64,000 nt of DNA from Veronia pacifica (GTDB taxonomy: Bacteria > Pseudomonadota > Gammaproteobacteria > Enterobacterales > Vibrionaceae): positions 1 to 64,000 of the forward strand of contig NZ_LYBM01000010.1 of NCBI RefSeq assembly GCF_001707825.1, in the 5' to 3' direction. This document shows, one piece after another, positions 51,112 through 62,280 of the stretch; the first letter of the stretch is position 1, and each line of letters starts with the position of its first letter. The notes beneath the pieces were generated by a model that worked only from the letters and a program-made list of their open reading frames with translations, was not told the DNA's origin and ran no database searches. The translations under genes and the position numbers were made by a program.

Positions 51112-51525
51112 ATGACATTGATCAACGCGTTGGTTTTTTTGATCATTGGCATTGTTATTGGTTTTTTCCTGTCGCGTCTGACATCAGGAAATCCTTCCCA
51201 GCAAAAAGAACTAAAGAAGGATCTTGAAAAGTCGCGCTACGAGCTCGCGCAATATCGTCAGGATCTTGTCGATCACTTTTCTCACAGCGCCGAGTTGCTT
51301 GATAACATTTCAAAAGACTACAGCAAGCTGTATAAGCATATGGCAAATGTCTCCTCCGAGATGGTTCCCGACTTACCTCCTCAAGACAACCCATTCACCA
51401 AAAAGATTTCGAAAATTGCTGATGTTTCAGATAAGGAAAAAGAACATCAGGAGCCGCCACGTGACTATTCTGAGGGCTCAAGTGGCTTACTCAGAGAAGC
51501 ACAAGGCGAAAATAAGGCTGGTTAA
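51112..51525 (+). CDS. zapG: Z-ring associated / envelope protein ZapG (YhcB)
   Basis: A 137-residue inner-membrane protein of the YhcB/DUF1043 family. It has one N-terminal membrane helix (about 4-24), a conserved cytoplasmic coiled coil (about 30-95, with LKKDLEKSRYELAQYRQDLVDHF) and a variable polar tail. It affects cell division and envelope growth in E. coli and vibrios. Good Shine-Dalgarno AAGGAG. It precedes degQ, the usual order. Confidence 0.93.
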   Translation: MTLINALVFLIIGIVIGFFLSRLTSGNPSQQKELKKDLEKSRYELAQYRQDLVDHFSHSAELLDNISKDYSKLYKHMANVSSEMVPDLPPQDNPFTKKISKIADVSDKEKEHQEPPRDYSEGSSGLLREAQGENKAG

Positions 51526-51604
51526 TAATCGGACTCTGTCTCAGGCATTGAACTTTTTTACATTGGCCCCACTCTTATAGTTGTCTGTAAACGGGAGTGA
51601 ATTT

Positions 51605-52969
51605 ATGAAGAAAAAGTCTCTAATTGCACTGAGCAGCCTTTCTCTGCTTGTAGGTTCGGCCTTCCTAGCATTACCTGCATCTGCTGCTCTGCCTACTGTT
51701 GTATCCGGGCAGGCAATGCCGAGTCTGGCACCCATGCTAGAAAAGGTCAGCCCGGGTGTCGTCAGTATTGATGTGGAAGGAAGCCACGTTTCTAAACAGC
51801 GTTTACCTGAAGGGTTTCGATTCTTCTTTGGCCCTGATTTCCCATCAGAGCAGGTTCAGGAAAGGCCATTTCGTGGGCTGGGTTCGGGTGTGATCATCGA
51901 TGCTAAAAAAGGGTATGTGATCACTAACCATCACGTTATCGATGGTGCAAAAAAAATCACTGTACAACTTAGCGATGGGCGGGCGCTCAACGCAGAACTC
52001 ATTGGCAGCGACCAGTACTCAGATATTGCGCTTCTCAAACTAGAGGAAGCTAAAGATCTGACAGCGGTGCAAGTGGCTGATTCTGACGATTTACGAGTCG
52101 GCGATTTCGCTATTGCTATCGGTAATCCATTTGGCTTGGGTCAAACGGTTACATCAGGCATTATTTCGGCATTGGGCCGCAGTAATCTCAATTTAGAAAA
52201 CTTCGAGAACTTTATTCAGACCGATGCGGCTATCAATAGCGGAAACTCAGGTGGTGCCTTGGTCAACCTCAACGGTGAGCTGATTGGCATTAACACTGCT
52301 ATCCTAGGCCCAAATGGGGGCAACATTGGTATCGGTTTTGCTATTCCCGCGAATATGGCCAAGAACATTGTCGATCAAATTATTGAGTATGGGCAGGTTA
52401 GACGCGGTCGTCTGGGTGTCCATGGACAAGAACTCACGTCTGAACTCGCTGAAGACTTTGGCTATGAAACCAACCACGGCGCTTTCGTCAGCAAAGTTGA
52501 TAAAGATTCAGCAGCTGACAAAGCAGGTGTCGAAGCGGGTGATATCATCGTCTCTGTCAATGGTAAGAAGATTCGAAGCTTTGGTGAGCTCAGAGCCAAG
52601 ATTGGCTCGCTTGGTGCGGGTAAACGCGTTGAACTGGGCCTCATACGTAATGGTCGAGAAAAGAATGTGACTGCCGTGCTTAATGACATTGGACAAACCG
52701 CAAAAGCCGAAACACTCCACGAGGGTTTACAAGGCGCAGCTCTTGAAAACTACAACGCCGAAGGGCAGGTTGGTGTGTTAGTGGCAGATGTCACCAAAGG
52801 CTCACTCGCCGCAGCAAGTGGACTGAAGAAAGGTGATGTGATCATTGGTGTGGGAAGAAAAACCATCAGAAACCTTGGAGACCTTCGCAAGCAACTCGAC
52901 GGTAAACAGGGCACCTTACCTCTCAATATTCTTCGCGGTTCTTATTCAATGTACTTGATGATTCGATAA
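51605..52969 (+). CDS. degQ: Periplasmic serine endoprotease DegQ (HtrA family)
   Basis: A 454-residue protease/chaperone: signal peptide ending around ASA (24-26), trypsin-like domain with catalytic His110, Asp140 and Ser215 (GNSGG), then two PDZ domains (about 265-355 and 370-450). It degrades misfolded envelope proteins. Vibrios usually carry this one DegP/DegQ-type protease next to degS. The ATG at 51605 is preferred because it starts a normal signal peptide. Confidence 0.95.
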   Translation: MKKKSLIALSSLSLLVGSAFLALPASAALPTVVSGQAMPSLAPMLEKVSPGVVSIDVEGSHVSKQRLPEGFRFFFGPDFPSEQVQERPFRGLGSGVIIDAKKGYVITNHHVIDGAKKITVQLSDGRALNAELIGSDQYSDIALLKLEEAKDLTAVQVADSDDLRVGDFAIAIGNPFGLGQTVTSGIISALGRSNLNLENFENFIQTDAAINSGNSGGALVNLNGELIGINTAILGPNGGNIGIGFAIPANMAKNIVDQIIEYGQVRRGRLGVHGQELTSELAEDFGYETNHGAFVSKVDKDSAADKAGVEAGDIIVSVNGKKIRSFGELRAKIGSLGAGKRVELGLIRNGREKNVTAVLNDIGQTAKAETLHEGLQGAALENYNAEGQVGVLVADVTKGSLAAASGLKKGDVIIGVGRKTIRNLGDLRKQLDGKQGTLPLNILRGSYSMYLMIR

Positions 52970-52994
52970 GTATCACAATGTGACCTCGATATTT

Positions 52995-53023
52995 TAAAGG
53001 CCCGAATTATCGGGCCTTTTTCG
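52995..53023 (+). terminator. Terminator after degQ
   Basis: AAAGGCCCGA-ATTA-TCGGGCCTTTTT hairpin with T-run, 27 bases past the degQ stop, so degS needs its own promoter in the 70-base gap. Confidence 0.88.
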
Positions 53024-53092
53024 CGTCTACTCAAGTTCAGGTTTCGATGATATCCTCTGTATGTATTTCACACATTTGGGAAAATAGTATTC

Positions 53093-54154
53093 ATGTTGGC
53101 ATTTCTGGCACGCTCTGTAATTCTGGGAACACTGGCGGCAGTCTTGCTACTCTTCTTCTTTCCTTCTTTGCAATTAAAGCCCGTTACCGACATCCTGACG
53201 ATAAAACCAACATCATCAGACAAGCCGTTATTGTCATATAACGAGGCATTTCGCAGAGCCTCACCGGCTGTCGTAAATATCTACAGCAAACGGTATAACG
53301 CCGACAGACGCAAAGTTGATTTGGTTGACGCAGCATCTGGCGTCATCATGAGTGACAAAGGATTCATCCTCACTAACTACCATGTCATTGTACAGGCAGA
53401 GGAAATTACGGTTGCACTGCAAGATGGCCGGATAACAACAGCTCAACTTATTGGCAAAGATGAGAAGATGGATTTAGCTGTTTTACGCATTGAAATTGAT
53501 GATCTTCCCGTTATTCCATTGGACCTCAGTTACGAGCCGAAAGTGGGCGACGTGGTACTGGCAATTGGCAATCCTTACAATCTGGGGCAAACCAGCACCT
53601 ACGGCATTATTTCTGCTACGGGACGCTCTGGAGTCAGTATTCTCGGCAGTCCTCAGGATTTATTGCAAACCGATGCCGCGATTAACCGGGGCAACTCAGG
53701 TGGTGCGCTGATCAATAGCCGCGGCGATTTTGTCGGCATTAATACCGCTTCACTCCAACAGGCAAAAGATTATGAAACGCAGGGGATCTCATTTGCTATT
53801 CCCTACCCGATTGCCATCAAGATTATGAATAAACTTGTCGCGGACGGACGAGTGATCAGAGGCTACATTGGGATCAGTGGGCAGGCGATCTCAGCACTGA
53901 CGGCGCGTTTACTCAACATTGAACCACTGTCAGGCGTTGTCATAAACAGTGTCGCAAAAGGCGGCCCTGCAGATCTTGCGGGGATCTTGCCCGGCGATCT
54001 ACTTATTGAAATCAATCAAACACCACTCAACAATAAGTTGAATACTGGTTTCGATATCGTTGCTGACTTGCGCCCTGGAACCAAAACAACGATGAAGATC
54101 ATCCGTAGGGGTGAAACGTTGGTGCTTCCAATCGTGATAGGTGAAGATAAGTAA
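53093..54154 (+). CDS. degS: Site-1 protease DegS, sigma-E stress sensor
   Basis: A 353-residue inner-membrane-anchored protease: membrane helix at about 5-25, protease domain with His97, Asp127 and Ser202 (GNSGG), and one PDZ domain (about 255-345). DegS senses unassembled outer-membrane porins and makes the first cut in RseA, releasing sigma-E. Confidence 0.96.
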   Translation: MLAFLARSVILGTLAAVLLLFFFPSLQLKPVTDILTIKPTSSDKPLLSYNEAFRRASPAVVNIYSKRYNADRRKVDLVDAASGVIMSDKGFILTNYHVIVQAEEITVALQDGRITTAQLIGKDEKMDLAVLRIEIDDLPVIPLDLSYEPKVGDVVLAIGNPYNLGQTSTYGIISATGRSGVSILGSPQDLLQTDAAINRGNSGGALINSRGDFVGINTASLQQAKDYETQGISFAIPYPIAIKIMNKLVADGRVIRGYIGISGQAISALTARLLNIEPLSGVVINSVAKGGPADLAGILPGDLLIEINQTPLNNKLNTGFDIVADLRPGTKTTMKIIRRGETLVLPIVIGEDK

Positions 54155-54224
54155 CCTGCTTATATCGAAAGATTTGTCAGCAAGATATAAAGAATCACAG
54201 TGTTAGTCGATAGAGCCCGTAATA

Positions 54225-54252
54225 AGAAAAAACCACCTTTCGGTGGTTTTTT

Positions 54253-54255
<3 letters not shown>
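54225..54255. terminator. Bidirectional terminator between degS and murA
   Basis: AAAAAACCACC-TTTC-GGTGGTTTTTTTT lies between the convergent degS and murA genes and overlaps the murA stop codon. Confidence 0.88.
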
Positions 54256-55518
<1,263 letters not shown>

Positions 55519-55776
55519 TTACAACGGTTGCATTAGCTTTTTATCACGAGCCCACTCAGCTGGCGTCATGGCTTTGATACTGAGCGCATGAATCGCATTG
55601 CTTCGAATATGTTCCATCAGTGGTGCGTAGATGGTCTGCTGCTTTTTAACACGCGACATATTTTCAAACATCTCACCGACGGCAATCACTTCAAAGTGGC
55701 TTCCTTCACCTTTTACGTGCAACTCGTCCAGTGACAGAGCGTCTTCCAGAATGGATTTTATTTCTGTTATTTCCAC
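55519..55776 (-). CDS. ibaG: BolA-family protein IbaG
   Basis: An 85-residue BolA/YrbA protein with the class II KH-like fold and the conserved helix [13 protein letters not shown]. IbaG binds 2Fe-2S clusters with monothiol glutaredoxin and, in Vibrio cholerae, has been linked to envelope and acid stress traits. Located between mlaB and murA as in enterics. Confidence 0.94.
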   Translation of the reverse strand: MEITEIKSILEDALSLDELHVKGEGSHFEVIAVGEMFENMSRVKKQQTIYAPLMEHIRSNAIHALSIKAMTPAEWARDKKLMQPL

Positions 55777-55790
55777 TGTTTTACCTCATA

Positions 55791-56102
55791 TTAAGCAGCA
55801 GACTTGCCAGTCAGCAAATTGTCAACATTACTCAGTGTCAACAGAACCTTCAGCTGCTCTGGTAGTTCCAGCAGCGTAAGCTGCTGGCTATTATTGTTCA
55901 GCGAGTTTTGTAGATGTAACAACATTGCCATGCCCGCAGAATCAACGCGTTTTAGGCCGGACAAATTCAGTTTTACATCGTTATCTTTCGGCAACCACTC
56001 GATACGACGTCGCCAGAAATCTGGTACAGAATTCCTGTCCAGTTCCCCGGTGAGGCAATACTCGCCAGCACTTGTCATTTCCCACTGTAAAGAGGTACTC
56101 AC
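55791..56102 (-). CDS. mlaB: Phospholipid transport STAS protein MlaB
   Basis: A 103-residue STAS-domain protein (LSGLKRVDSAGMAMLLHL) that binds the MlaF ATPase and is needed for activity of the MlaFEDB transporter. Its start overlaps the mlaC stop. Confidence 0.93.
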   Translation of the reverse strand: MSTSLQWEMTSAGEYCLTGELDRNSVPDFWRRRIEWLPKDNDVKLNLSGLKRVDSAGMAMLLHLQNSLNNNSQQLTLLELPEQLKVLLTLSNVDNLLTGKSAA

Positions 56103-56779
56103 TTGTTGACCTCTTTTGGTGTGATTGGCTGCTTAGCCAGAGTTTCGAGTTGATCGGCGACAGCTAGGATACCATTTTTACGCAGCTCAGTGCTCCACTC
56201 GCTTTGTTTGGTGTTCAACATACTGACACCTTCAACATCGACGTCATAACCCTGCCACTCTCCAGTCTTGGTGTTTTTACGCAACTTAAAATCAAGACGA
56301 ATCGTCGGCCGGGCAGTATCAAAAATTTCGACTCTGACCGCAACGACCTTTCTCTTTGGATCAATTCTGCTCGGCGATTCAACATTAATCTCTTGATTAG
56401 TATATTGGGTCATGATCTGTGCATAGGCAGCAATCAGATAATCTGTGAAGGCGGTTACAAATTGAGCCCGCTCTTCCTTTGTTGCCTTTTGTGCAGCACG
56501 GCCCAGCACTTTATAGGCTGCATACTTAACGTTGATGTGAGGTAATAACTCCTCACGGGCAACATCACGTAACAATTCAGGGTTGGCCTGATACGTTTTG
56601 TAATCTTTCTTAATTCGAGCAAACGCGTTACGTGATACCTGATTAATTAGGGTATAAGGATTCGTTGCGTCAATATCCTCTTTCGCCACAATACCTGTCT
56701 CAGTTGCAGCATGGGCAGTCAATGCTGGCATGGTACCAAGGCAAGCCAGTAAGATAATTCCTGATATTTTTTTAAACAT
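56099..56779 (-). CDS. mlaC: Periplasmic phospholipid-binding protein MlaC
   Basis: A 226-residue protein with a signal peptide (about 1-24, ending AHA) and the MlaC/Ttg2D fold. It ferries phospholipids between the outer-membrane MlaA-porin complex and inner-membrane MlaFEDB, keeping the outer leaflet free of phospholipid. Confidence 0.95.
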   Translation of the reverse strand: MFKKISGIILLACLGTMPALTAHAATETGIVAKEDIDATNPYTLINQVSRNAFARIKKDYKTYQANPELLRDVAREELLPHINVKYAAYKVLGRAAQKATKEERAQFVTAFTDYLIAAYAQIMTQYTNQEINVESPSRIDPKRKVVAVRVEIFDTARPTIRLDFKLRKNTKTGEWQGYDVDVEGVSMLNTKQSEWSTELRKNGILAVADQLETLAKQPITPKEVNK

Positions 56780-56784
56780 GACAA

Positions 56785-57261
56785 TTAATCCTTTTTATCA
56801 CCGAGACTAAACAAGACCTGGCCGATCAAATCTTCAAGCACAATCGCTGAGCGGGTATCCTCAAGAAGATCACCATCCTGCAGCAGTGCGATGTCATCAT
56901 CAACAAAGCCGGGTTTAATACCAATATACTGCTCACCCAGCAAACCTGAGGTCAATATTGCCGCGGAACTGCTCTCTGGGAAGTGACCATAAGACTCGTC
57001 AATATCCATGACAACAGTGGGCAAGTAATCAGGTGCAGTAAGAGAAATGGCTTTGACACGTCCCACAACCACGCCACCCACCTTTACTGGCGAGCGTACT
57101 TTCAGTCCACCCACATTTTCGAAATGCGCGGTGATTTCATAGGTGTCGCTCTTTGTCAGACTCTTTACATCTGCAACCTGAAAGATCAGCACCAGAATTG
57201 CTGCAATCCCTGCAATAACAAATGTACCGACCCAAAATTCTGTTTTTCTTGTTTGTTGCAT
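56785..57261 (-). CDS. mlaD: Phospholipid ABC transporter substrate-binding subunit MlaD (MCE)
   Basis: A 158-residue protein with one N-terminal membrane helix (about 8-28) and an MCE domain (about 38-117, with VGGLKVRSPVKVGGVVVGRV). MCE domains form a hexameric ring with a hydrophobic pore on MlaE. Confidence 0.96.
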   Translation of the reverse strand: MQQTRKTEFWVGTFVIAGIAAILVLIFQVADVKSLTKSDTYEITAHFENVGGLKVRSPVKVGGVVVGRVKAISLTAPDYLPTVVMDIDESYGHFPESSSAAILTSGLLGEQYIGIKPGFVDDDIALLQDGDLLEDTRSAIVLEDLIGQVLFSLGDKKD

Positions 57262-57264
57262 GTT

Positions 57265-58044
57265 TTAACTCCCAAACATCAAGGCGGTAAGGACAAAGTC
57301 CAGACCTAATACTGCTAAAGATGAGTGCACAACGGTGCGTGTGGTTGCCTGACTGATCCCCTCAGATGTTGGCACTGCGTCATAACCATTGAAGAGTGCA
57401 ATCCAAGTGACTGTAATGGCAAAAGCCACACATTTGATCAATGAATTACCGATGTCATAACCTAAATCGACTGACGACTGCATCAAGGCCCAGAAGCTGC
57501 CATAGTCAATGCCCTTCCAGTCGACACCGACCAGTTGCCCGCCCCAAATTCCCACGGCGATAAAAATCATCGCGAGTAATGGCATAGAGATCACCCCCGC
57601 CCAGAACCTGGGTGCAATCACACGCCGGAGAGGATCGACCGCCATCATTTCCAGGCTGGATAGCTGCTCAGTTGCTTTCATCAAACCGATTTCAGCGGTC
57701 AACGCTGAGCCAGCTCGACCAGCAAACAGCAGAGCTGTCACAACAGGGCCAAGCTCACGTAACAAAGACAGCGCAACCATTTGACCAAGACTGGTTTCCG
57801 CTCCGAAGCCAGTCAAAACGAGATATCCCTGAAGACTAAGCACCATCCCTATGAACAGGCCGGACACCACAATAATCGCTAACGACCTTACGCCAATAGC
57901 ATTGAGCTGCGTCACCAGAAGAGGAAACATTTTTTTGGGCTGCGGTTTGCCAACTATCGCTCCCAACAAAATGAAGGTTGCACGCCCCATTGTCTGCGCA
58001 ACTGACATCGTCCGCGCACCGAACTCCTGAATCATTCTTATCAT
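57265..58044 (-). CDS. mlaE: Phospholipid ABC transporter permease MlaE
   Basis: A 259-residue permease with an N-terminal interfacial helix and about five membrane helices. The family motif reads [31 protein letters not shown]. Two copies form the core of MlaFEDB. Its start overlaps the mlaF stop (ATGA). Confidence 0.96.
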   Translation of the reverse strand: MIRMIQEFGARTMSVAQTMGRATFILLGAIVGKPQPKKMFPLLVTQLNAIGVRSLAIIVVSGLFIGMVLSLQGYLVLTGFGAETSLGQMVALSLLRELGPVVTALLFAGRAGSALTAEIGLMKATEQLSSLEMMAVDPLRRVIAPRFWAGVISMPLLAMIFIAVGIWGGQLVGVDWKGIDYGSFWALMQSSVDLGYDIGNSLIKCVAFAITVTWIALFNGYDAVPTSEGISQATTRTVVHSSLAVLGLDFVLTALMFGS

Positions 58045-58841
58045 GAAGAAAAGAGCTCCTTGTCTAAAGCCATTGATGGGTAGCGGAATGGCACTGGACC
58101 GTCAGCGACACCATTGAGAAACTGAAGGATCTGAGGATCTGGGTTATCGCGCAACGACTGCGGTGAACCTGATGCCAGAATCTTACCGTTGACCAGAATA
58201 TAGACGTAGTCAGCAATACCCATGACTTCAGTAACATCATGAGAAACTACGACAGAGGTCAGTCCTAGCGCCTGATTCAGGTTGCGAATAAGACTTACCA
58301 GTACCCCCATGGTGATAGGGTCCTGTCCAGCAAATGGTTCGTCGTACATGATTAGCTCAGGGTCAAGAGCAATCGCCCGAGCCAATGCTGCCCTACGAGC
58401 CATACCGCCAGACAAACTGCTCGGCATCAGTTCAGATGCACCGCGCAGACCAACGGCTTCCAGCTTTAACAAGACAATGGTTCTTATCAAAGATTCTGGC
58501 AGGTCTGTGTGTTCTCTCAGAGGAAAGGCCACATTGTCGAAAACCGTCATATCTGTAAACAGTGCGCCAGACTGAAAGAGCATACTCATCCGTTTACGGA
58601 CCTCATAGAGCTTCTTTCGGCCCAGCGTTGGTATGTCATGACCACCGAACCTGATCTCACCTTTTTCCGGTTGCAGCTGCCCTGCCATAAGCTTGAGCAA
58701 CGTCGTTTTACCGATACCAGATGGTCCCATGATCGCGGTCACTTTTCCTTTGGGAACTTTAAGCGAGACATCGTCAAAAATTTGCCTCTCACCACGAGAG
58801 AATGTCAATCCGCTTATTTCAACCAAGTAATCCGAATTCAT
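58041..58841 (-). CDS. mlaF: Phospholipid ABC transporter ATPase MlaF
   Basis: A 266-residue ABC ATPase with Walker [10 protein letters not shown], signature [14 protein letters not shown], Walker [15 protein letters not shown] and switch His in [10 protein letters not shown]. The C-terminal extension that embraces the neighbouring subunit and MlaB is present. The ATG at 58841 (MNSDYLVE) follows AGGAAACG; seven upstream codons are not conserved. First gene of mlaFEDCB-ibaG-murA. Confidence 0.96.
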   Translation of the reverse strand: MNSDYLVEISGLTFSRGERQIFDDVSLKVPKGKVTAIMGPSGIGKTTLLKLMAGQLQPEKGEIRFGGHDIPTLGRKKLYEVRKRMSMLFQSGALFTDMTVFDNVAFPLREHTDLPESLIRTIVLLKLEAVGLRGASELMPSSLSGGMARRAALARAIALDPELIMYDEPFAGQDPITMGVLVSLIRNLNQALGLTSVVVSHDVTEVMGIADYVYILVNGKILASGSPQSLRDNPDPQILQFLNGVADGPVPFRYPSMALDKELFSS

Positions 58842-59195
58842 AACAGGTCGTTTCCTGACCAAATACTGAAAAATAAATTAGCCAGTGATAGTAATGCCTC
58901 ACTATACTCTCTGGCAATCATGCTATCTAATTGATTTTAAATTTTGCCGTTTACACTGCACCCACCCCTTGACTAACTCTCCAAAAATTTACATCGAATT
59001 TTCATCACTCACTATTAATGAGGACTCTATACAATATTGAGTAGAGTCGCAGGCCAGCAATCCCCTTTATTTTTAGCCATCTTGCGACTGAAAGTCTGAT
59101 TCAAAAGTGGTTCCATTATCGCTTTTTCTTCACATTTAACCGATTACCCGTCAAAATTGCTGCTTTCGAGTCCCCGGATTAATAAAGGAACATGA
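58842..59195. other. Divergent spacer between mlaF and yrbG, no gene seen
   Basis: The 354 bases hold no credible reading frame. On the minus strand TATAGT at 58901-58906 is a possible -10 for mlaF with a weak -35. On the plus strand TATACAAT at 59028-59035 is a possible -10 for yrbG, again without a good -35. Confidence 0.5.
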
Positions 59196-60158
59196 ATGAT
59201 TGAAGCGACAGCCCTACTCGTCGTTGGCTTGGCGTTGTTAGTATGGAGTGCTGACAGGCTGGTTTTTGGTGCCGCCGCTCTGGCACGTAATGTCGGTATT
59301 TCACCACTTGTGATTGGTATGACCATTTTAGCGATGGGTAGTTCAGCGCCAGAAATGGTTGTCTCAGCAACGGCGGCGTTGAATGACAAGACCAATACTG
59401 CGGTAGGGAATGTTATCGGCTCCAATATCGCTAACATTGCACTCATTCTGGGGATGACAGCATTAATCAAGCCGTTACTCATCAGTTCGGACATCGTGCG
59501 CAGAGAATTGCCACTGCTGCTGGTTATCAGCCTTATTGCCGGTGCTGTCCTCTGGGACCTTGAGCTGGCTTTCCATGAAGGCGTGATTCTAGCAGGCATG
59601 TTTATCGTTTTCCTGATTGCGATGATGAACATTGGCAGAGCCAGTGGTGAGTCTGATCCGGCGCTTGCAGAACAGGAAGCAGAAATACCGGATGGTGTAC
59701 CAAGCATGAAAGCCACCTTCTGGATAGTCATTGGCTTGATACTCCTGATCGGTAGCGCATCTATGGTCGTCGAAGGAGCGACTGTCATTGCTAAAGCATT
59801 CGGTATGAGCGATCTCGTGATTGGACTGACAATCGTCGCTGTTGGTACCAGCCTCCCTGAACTGGCAGCTTCTATCGCGGGTGTATTGAAAGGTGAAGAT
59901 GATCTCGCGGTTGGTAATATTATCGGCTCTAATATCTTCAATATTCTTGCAGTTATGGGGATCCCAGGGCTACTCAATCCGTCAATGATTGACCCTTCCG
60001 CGATGGACAGAGATTATGTTGTCATGATGGCTCTGACAGTCATTCTGTTTATTTTTGCCGTCGGAAAAGGCAGAAAGATTGGCAGACTCCAAGGTCTCTT
60101 TTTACTGGCCTGTTTTATTGGCTATCAAGGCTATCTTTTCTTTAATATTGCGCAGTAA
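59196..60158 (+). CDS. yrbG: Calcium/sodium antiporter YrbG (CaCA family)
   Basis: A 320-residue inner-membrane antiporter with about ten helices in two inverted repeats. Each repeat carries the alpha motif: GSSAPEMVVSATAAL (first half) and GTSLPELAASIAGVL (second half), with the following VGNVIGSNIANI / VGNIIGSNIFNI segments that line the ion site. E. coli YrbG is not essential. It precedes kdsD by 12 bases in the conserved yrbG-kdsDC-lptCAB order. Confidence 0.95.
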   Translation: MIEATALLVVGLALLVWSADRLVFGAAALARNVGISPLVIGMTILAMGSSAPEMVVSATAALNDKTNTAVGNVIGSNIANIALILGMTALIKPLLISSDIVRRELPLLLVISLIAGAVLWDLELAFHEGVILAGMFIVFLIAMMNIGRASGESDPALAEQEAEIPDGVPSMKATFWIVIGLILLIGSASMVVEGATVIAKAFGMSDLVIGLTIVAVGTSLPELAASIAGVLKGEDDLAVGNIIGSNIFNILAVMGIPGLLNPSMIDPSAMDRDYVVMMALTVILFIFAVGKGRKIGRLQGLFLLACFIGYQGYLFFNIAQ

Positions 60159-60170
60159 AGGGGTAGCAGT

Positions 60171-61139
60171 GTGGACACGTTTGATTTTGAAAAAGCCGGT
60201 AAAGCCGTTATCACGACAGAGCTTGAGGCAATAAAACAGCTTGAGCACTACATCGACAGCTCATTCAGCGAAGCCTGCAATACCATCTTGAATGGTAAGG
60301 GCAAAGTTGTGGTGATGGGCATGGGAAAATCAGGCCACATTGGTAACAAAATCGCTGCCACACTCGCAAGCACGGGCACACCTGCATTTTTCGTCCACCC
60401 AGGTGAAGCCAGTCATGGCGATCTTGGTATGATTGAGGAAGGTGATGTCTTACTGGCAATTTCCAACTCAGGCGAAGCCTCCGAAATTCTGACCCTGCTG
60501 CCTGTCGTCAAACGACGAGGCATCACGCTTATTTCAGTGACCGGAAATCCAGCCTCCACGATGGCGAGACTGGCACAGGTGCACCTATGTATCAGAGTCA
60601 ACAAAGAGGCTTGCCCTATAGGTCTGGCACCGACAGCCAGCACCACCGCGACACTGGTGATGGGAGATGCACTGGCTGTGGCGTTAATGGAAGCCAGAGG
60701 TTTTACCGCTGACGATTTTGCCCTCTCTCATCCGGGAGGAGCACTTGGCCGCAAGCTTCTGCTTCATATCTCAGATGTCATGCACACAGGAGAGGCATTG
60801 CCAATGGTCAGGGAAAATGCGACTGTCACAGAAGCCTTGATGGAAATGACCCGAAAATGCCTTGGGATGACTGGTATCGTGGACGACCAGAAGCAACTGC
60901 TGGGTATTTTTACTGACGGGGACCTGCGTCGGCTCATTGAGCGAAAAATCGATCTTCATCACACCAGCATCGGTGAGGTGATGGGCAAAACACCCACAAC
61001 AGTCTCCAAAGATATGTTAGCGGCTGAAGGCCTCAAATTAATGGAAGACAAACAGATAAATGGCCTTTTGGTTGTTGAAAATAACACACTGATCGGCGCA
61101 CTTAACCTTTATGGCCTGGTTAAAGCCGGGGTAATGTAA
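60171..61139 (+). CDS. kdsD: D-arabinose-5-phosphate isomerase
   Basis: A 322-residue enzyme that converts ribulose-5-phosphate to arabinose-5-phosphate for KDO synthesis. An N-terminal SIS domain (about 40-175, with GMGKSGHIGNKIAATLASTGTPAFFVHPGEA) is followed by two CBS domains (about 205-320). GTG start behind AAAGGGG. The stop overlaps the kdsC start as TAATG. Confidence 0.96.
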   Translation: MDTFDFEKAGKAVITTELEAIKQLEHYIDSSFSEACNTILNGKGKVVVMGMGKSGHIGNKIAATLASTGTPAFFVHPGEASHGDLGMIEEGDVLLAISNSGEASEILTLLPVVKRRGITLISVTGNPASTMARLAQVHLCIRVNKEACPIGLAPTASTTATLVMGDALAVALMEARGFTADDFALSHPGGALGRKLLLHISDVMHTGEALPMVRENATVTEALMEMTRKCLGMTGIVDDQKQLLGIFTDGDLRRLIERKIDLHHTSIGEVMGKTPTTVSKDMLAAEGLKLMEDKQINGLLVVENNTLIGALNLYGLVKAGVM

Positions 61140-61708
61140 TGAGCACGAATAAAAAACAACAGAAAGACACTCTCTATGGTTCCGTCCCTGAGGATATTTT
61201 TCTGAAAGCACAAAAAATCCGCCTGTTAATCTGCGATGTTGATGGCGTCTTCTCAGATGGTCGTATTTATCTCGGTAATGATGGTGAAGAGTTAAAAGCT
61301 TTCCATACTCGTGATGGTTATGGTGTGAAAACGATAATGAGCGCAGGTATTGAGGTTGCAGTCATCACAGGCAGGCAGTCAGACATTGTCGCCCGCAGAA
61401 TGAAAGCCTTGGGTATAAACAACATTTATCAGGGTCAAGACGATAAGGACAAGGCTTATCAGTTATTGTTGAGCGAATTAGCAGTTCCTGCGGAACAGAC
61501 CGCGTATATTGGCGACGACCTGATTGATTGGGAAGTCATGAAGCAAGTCGGTTTATCTGTTTGTGTTAAAGATGGGCACCCACTGCTGGCGCAAAAAGCT
61601 GACTGGGTAACCCGAACACCGGGAGGATACGGTGCTGTTCGTGAACTCTGCGACTTGATACTGGAAGCACGAGGAGAGATAGAACAACACAAAGGGCTTA
61701 GCATATGA
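61139..61708 (+). CDS. kdsC: 3-deoxy-D-manno-octulosonate-8-phosphate phosphatase
   Basis: A 189-residue HAD-family type C0 phosphatase that dephosphorylates KDO-8-phosphate. Catalytic aspartates Asp33 and Asp35 are in ICDVDGVFSDG, and the second metal site is in YIGDDLIDWEVM. The end overlaps lptC as ATGA. Confidence 0.97.
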   Translation: MSTNKKQQKDTLYGSVPEDIFLKAQKIRLLICDVDGVFSDGRIYLGNDGEELKAFHTRDGYGVKTIMSAGIEVAVITGRQSDIVARRMKALGINNIYQGQDDKDKAYQLLLSELAVPAEQTAYIGDDLIDWEVMKQVGLSVCVKDGHPLLAQKADWVTRTPGGYGAVRELCDLILEARGEIEQHKGLSI

Positions 61709-62280
61709 CATTCCAGCGTTTTGCGACGCTAGTTCTGTTGATTGTGGCGAGTTGGTTGGGGTACTACCTCTATGGCGTGCATTACGCTCAGCAAGACGAG
61801 CAAATCGAGCCTGACGCCGAAAAACCTCTTTTTGCTGGAGAAAATGTAAAATCAACGAGTTATGATACTGCTGGTAAGCGAAGTTACTCCATAAAATCGA
61901 CATCATTGGAGTATTACAGCAAGCTTGGCGAGACCCATTTTAATGAGCCCGTGCTGTGGACATTTAAAGATGGGGACGACGAAGAATGGCGTATAAGTGC
62001 AAACTTTGCAGTGCTCAAAGACAAAAACATTCTTGAAATGAAAGGCAGAGTCAGAATTTTTAACCTTCTGCCGGAATCAAGTATAAAAACCATATCCACT
62101 GAAACACTGACACTGGATCTCACCAGTCAGGATTTTTGGTCTGACTCAGATATCGAGATCACCGGAGAAGGGTTTCAGACCAGCGCAAAGCGCGCCAAGG
62201 GTAATTTTGGATCCTACAAAATGGATCTGACAGGAACAGTAAAGAGCAGATATGAACCGAATATACTCAGTAGCCTTTAG
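61705..62280 (+). CDS. lptC: LPS export protein LptC
   Basis: A 191-residue bitopic protein with an N-terminal membrane helix (about 6-25) and a periplasmic beta-jellyroll (about 60-190). It receives LPS from LptB2FG and hands it to LptA. Overlaps lptA by 29 bases. Confidence 0.94.
   Translation: MTFQRFATLVLLIVASWLGYYLYGVHYAQQDEQIEPDAEKPLFAGENVKSTSYDTAGKRSYSIKSTSLEYYSKLGETHFNEPVLWTFKDGDDEEWRISANFAVLKDKNILEMKGRVRIFNLLPESSIKTISTETLTLDLTSQDFWSDSDIEITGEGFQTSAKRAKGNFGSYKMDLTGTVKSRYEPNILSSL

Noticed and set aside
59144-59977. Long minus-strand open frame (277 codons) opposite yrbG
   Set aside because: It mirrors the duplicated YrbG antiporter helices, which encode a real membrane protein on the plus strand; no family match.
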